From NCBI GenBank assembly GCA_022340885.1, contig JAJDND010000066.1, positions 1 to 64,000 of the forward strand: a stretch of DNA of 64,000 nucleotides, read 5' to 3'. The translations under genes and the position numbers were made by a program. This stretch comes from Desulfobacterales bacterium (GTDB lineage: Bacteria; Desulfobacterota; Desulfobacteria; Desulfobacterales; UBA11574). A model generated the notes under the pieces. The model was not told where the DNA came from. It ran no database searches and worked only from the letters and a program-made list of their open reading frames with translations. Of this stretch, positions 61,855-64,000 are shown piece after piece. Each line of letters opens with the position of its first letter. Position 1 is the first letter of the stretch.

Positions 61855-62633
61855 GGTACCTCCCGGCTCTCCAGTCGTTCGATCAATTCCGCCTGCATGG
61901 AAATAACGGCGGGTTCTCCGGGTTTGCGCGGCGGAGTGCCGGGCGGAATCAAAGGATCGCTGAATCTTGCGGGTCTGCCGGTCATCACATATACGCTGTG
62001 TCCGAGACGCAGCGCTTCAAGCGGATCATGGGTCACCATCAACACGGTTGCCCCCCCGACCAGCTTTGCTGCCAAATCCTGAAGTTTGAGTCTTGTAAGC
62101 GCATCGAGCGCCGAAAACGGTTCATCCATTAAAATGATCGAACGCTCCTCCATAAGCGTTCGCAACAGCGCCACGCGCTGGCGCATTCCGCCGGACAATG
62201 CCGAAGGAAGCGCATGGGCATAGTCGCCCAAGCCCGCATCTTCAATCAGCGAAATCGCTCTTTTTTTCTTCTGATCGGACATCTCATGGCGCAACCGCGC
62301 CCCGAGGCAGACATTGTCTACGACATTCAACCAGGGCAGCAACAAATCTTTCTGCGCCATCCAGGCGGTTCGTTCCTGACGGTCATAGCCGTCGTCAAAA
62401 CGAATGACACCGGAGAGTCCGTCATGAAGGGTTCCTGAAATCAATCGGAGCAATGTCGACTTTCCGCAACCGCTGGGACCGATGAGACACGTCCACTTTC
62501 CGCTGGTTACGGTAAAATTCAGAGATTTAAAAATCAGTGCGCCGGGATAGGCAAACGTCACCTGTTCCAACGTAATACTCGGTGCAGTTGAAGGTGAGCC
62601 GGGTTGATCATCGGTTTTGAAGTCGTTGTGCAT
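61851..62633 (-). CDS. thiZ: Thiamine-precursor ABC transporter ATPase (ThiZ-like)
   Basis: ATP-binding subunit, 260 aa. Walker A is GPSGCGKST, the signature LSGGMRQRVALLR and Walker B IILMDEPFSALD. It begins at 62633 and is the first gene after a TPP riboswitch, which explains how TPP can shut off the whole thiZ-thiX-thiY unit. Confidence 0.91.
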   Translation of the reverse strand: MHNDFKTDDQPGSPSTAPSITLEQVTFAYPGALIFKSLNFTVTSGKWTCLIGPSGCGKSTLLRLISGTLHDGLSGVIRFDDGYDRQERTAWMAQKDLLLPWLNVVDNVCLGARLRHEMSDQKKKRAISLIEDAGLGDYAHALPSALSGGMRQRVALLRTLMEERSIILMDEPFSALDALTRLKLQDLAAKLVGGATVLMVTHDPLEALRLGHSVYVMTGRPARFSDPLIPPGTPPRKPGEPAVISMQAELIERLESREVP

Positions 62634-62726
62634 TGAATTCCGTAAAAAATTGCGAGTACGTATGTGAAACTTTGATTTGGATTAACCGAAATGCCGGATA
62701 ACAGGAAGGAAAATCGACAACAACAT

Positions 62727-62972
62727 AACATCAGCTTCCCTACGCCGGCATGAACCGGATCAGGTTCCAGGGGTCGAAGCTTCAAGCCTCCTCTCAGCCG
62801 ATTTGTGTCGAGACCTTTGAAAAATGTTCATTTTTGTTCAAGTTCAAGGAAGACGAAAATTTTAACCGCAGGAATACATAGAGTATTTTGAGGATTAAAA
62901 TTTGAGCCTAACGTAGAAATTGGGCAAAAAGGGGGGTTTTGCAAAGGTCTCGAATCGGCTCCCCCAGTGACA
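62727..62972 (-). ncRNA. TPP riboswitch upstream of thiZXY, with a repeat inside its P3 arm
   Basis: On the minus strand the 3' half is standard: GGCUGAGAGGAGG, then GACCCCUGGAACCUGAUC, and CCGGCGUAGGGAAGCUGAUG. The 5' half (CACUGGGGGAGCCGAUU, 62953-62972) lies on the other side of repeat R4. GCCGAUU and AAUCGGC can still form the P3 stem and GGGGG/CCCC the P2 stem. The 144-bp repeat thus sits in the loop of P3, a part of the fold that tolerates insertions. Confidence 0.85.
62809..62952. repeat. MITE-like repeat copy R4, within the TPP riboswitch
   Basis: A 144-bp element with terminal inverted repeats CGAGACCTTTG (62809-62819) and CAAAGGTCTCG (62942-62952). The interior carries the shared core ttaaccgcaggaatac...gagtattttgaggatt. 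The ends differ from those of R1 and R2, though size and core agree. I see no clear target-site duplication. Confidence 0.78.
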
Positions 62973-63119
62973 ATAATTTGCTTGCTATCACGGGAGGCTG
63001 TATTTGTCAAACTATCGCTCAACATTTGACTTGGTGTCTTGCGGTCATAGGACACAGATGGATACGAAGGAATATTTGCTTGCAATTTTTTACACCCGCT
63101 GATAAATACATCCCATTAA

Positions 63120-63212
63120 ATCCGGATAGGGGTGTTCTGATTTTATTGCAGAACTGAGAACAAACCCTTTGAACCTGATACAGTTAGCACTGTCGTAGGG
63201 AAATCGGAAAAC
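63120..63212 (+). ncRNA. TPP riboswitch upstream of thiD
   Basis: Plus-strand THI element. It reads GGGGTGTTCTG, CAGAACTGAGAACAAACCC, then TTTGAACCTGATACAGTTAGCACTG and GTAGGGAAATCGG, with P1 (TCCGGAT/ATCGGA) and P3 (TTCTG/CAGAA) stems. About 110 bp lie between it and the thiD start, enough for an expression platform. Confidence 0.92.
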
Positions 63213-63322
63213 CATGCGTTACGTTTAGATGCCGCCATTCTTTTCAGCGTTTTTCACCCCCCTATGGATATCGTGCTCCCAAGTTAAATTCTAAACCAAC
63301 GGTTTGCATCAGGAGGTTTTTC

Positions 63323-64000
63323 ATGCGAGTCGCCCTTACGATTGCAGGCTCGGATTCATCGGGCGGTGCTGGTATTCAAGCGGATCTGAAAACGTTTCAG
63401 GCCCTTGGCGTATTCGGCATGAGCGCCGTCACCGCGGTCACCGTCCAAAATACTCAAAAAGTATACGATATCCAGGAGATTCGACCCAAAATCGTTCACG
63501 ATCAGATTGCCTGTCTCTTTGACGACATTGAAATCCATGCCGTAAAGATCGGCATGGTTTCCGGTATCGAACTGATTCAAGCCATTGCAAAAGCCCTGAA
63601 ATCTGTGAATCCGCCGGCGGTTGTTCTCGATCCGGTAATGATTTCCAAAAGCGGATACCACCTGTTGAAACAGGACGCCAAGGATGCGTTGATCCGGTAT
63701 CTGTTCCCATTGGCCGAAGTCGTAACGCCCAACATTTATGAAGCACAGGCGATCACCGGTCATGACATTCATAATACCGACGACATGAAAACCGCGGCTG
63801 TCGACATTTTGAACCTTGGCGCCAAAAAAGTGGTTGTCAAGGGAGGACATCTTGGAAAAGACCAGGCTACAGACATACTCTATGACGGCCGGGAATTCAA
63901 TAAGCTTCAAAGCCGCCGGGTGGACACAAAAAACACCCATGGTACCGGTTGTACGTTTTCTTCGGCCATTGCAGCCAATATCGCCCTGGGAAAACCTTTT
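63323..64000 (+). CDS. thiD: Hydroxymethylpyrimidine kinase / phosphomethylpyrimidine kinase ThiD (cut by right edge)
   Basis: Phosphorylates 4-amino-5-hydroxymethyl-2-methylpyrimidine twice for thiamine synthesis. The visible 226 residues begin MRVALTIAGSDSSGGAGIQADLKTF, with MSAVTAVTVQNT, VLDPVMISKSG, KGGHLGKDQATDILYDG and the catalytic-loop NTHGTGCTFSSAIAANIALG. The start has AGGAGG upstream and the gene is not in the ORF track because it runs off the window. It may continue as a ThiD-ThiE fusion; this cannot be seen. It follows a TPP riboswitch. Confidence 0.93.
   Translation, partial: MRVALTIAGSDSSGGAGIQADLKTFQALGVFGMSAVTAVTVQNTQKVYDIQEIRPKIVHDQIACLFDDIEIHAVKIGMVSGIELIQAIAKALKSVNPPAVVLDPVMISKSGYHLLKQDAKDALIRYLFPLAEVVTPNIYEAQAITGHDIHNTDDMKTAAVDILNLGAKKVVVKGGHLGKDQATDILYDGREFNKLQSRRVDTKNTHGTGCTFSSAIAANIALGKPF

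Noticed and set aside
1-64000. CRISPR array, tRNA or rRNA genes, complete insertion sequence
   Set aside because: I looked for regularly spaced repeats, tRNA-like cloverleaf sequences and transposase motifs and saw none; a proper scan could not be run.

Overview
The window reads as a chromosomal stretch of a strictly anaerobic Desulfobacterota (deltaproteobacterial) organism, most likely a Desulfobacterales-type sulfate reducer. This is inferred from a futalosine-type menaquinone cluster, a soluble HdrA/MvhD/NuoEF/formate dehydrogenase cluster containing three selenocysteine codons, a tungsten aldehyde ferredoxin oxidoreductase, an indolepyruvate ferredoxin oxidoreductase, TRAP transport, several sigma-54 activators and a PEP-CTERM protein. 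No rRNA, tRNA, CRISPR array or complete insertion sequence was seen.

Layout. 1-3.9 kb (minus): mqnE (cut by the left edge), ubiX, a ubiA-type prenyltransferase and ubiD, the late futalosine-type menaquinone genes. 4-7.1 kb: RNase H-fold exonuclease, a 66-aa PEP-CTERM miniprotein, a four-TM membrane protein and a thioesterase. 7.3-17.9 kb (plus): PAS-type sigma-54 activator, class III aminotransferase, a LIV-type ABC transporter and AOR, together resembling an amino acid/amine catabolic unit. 18-19.7 kb: speH, speE and a divergent SpeD paralogue. 19.8-24.7 kb: GT4 glycosyltransferase, then a sigma-54 activator with a degenerate receiver followed by a near-consensus -24/-12 promoter and an operon of zinc-ribbon protein, 55-aa acidic protein (TTG start), DksA-like protein and HU. 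24.7-27.1 kb: MBL hydrolase, HDOD remnant, small XRE regulator, LysM protein.

27.4-37.1 kb (plus) is the most striking region: a selenocysteine-containing N-terminal piece of HdrA, NuoE, NuoF, a 1080-aa NuoG-HdrA chimera that resumes the HdrA sequence where the first piece stops, selenoprotein MvhD, an FeS protein and selenoprotein FdhA. It looks like an NADH- and HdrA-linked, probably flavin-bifurcating, formate dehydrogenase. Each UGA is followed by a plausible bacterial SECIS hairpin.

37.2-41.9 kb (minus): formyl-THF hydrolase-like protein, Mut7-C protein, DJ-1/PfpI protein, pyruvate kinase, alpha/beta hydrolase. 42.1-44.3 kb (plus): an M20-like protein lacking the catalytic glutamates, overlapping gpgS (compatible-solute synthesis). 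44.6-51.4 kb (minus): iorA-iorB-paaK-dctP-dctQ-dctM, an aryl-pyruvate/aryl-acetate unit. 51.9-59.1 kb: DNA glycosylase, remnant of a PLP decarboxylase, FAD oxidoreductase, M28 peptidase, hybrid PAS histidine kinase and receiver-cyclase. 59.7-64 kb: a hypothetical gene, then thiZXY and thiD (cut by the right edge) divergently arranged, each behind a TPP riboswitch.

Four copies of a roughly 140-bp MITE-like repeat (5864, 9378, 54105, 62809) share a core but carry different terminal inverted repeats. One lies inside the P3 arm of the thiZXY TPP riboswitch with the stem preserved on both sides. All functional statements are from motif reading only; no database search was possible.
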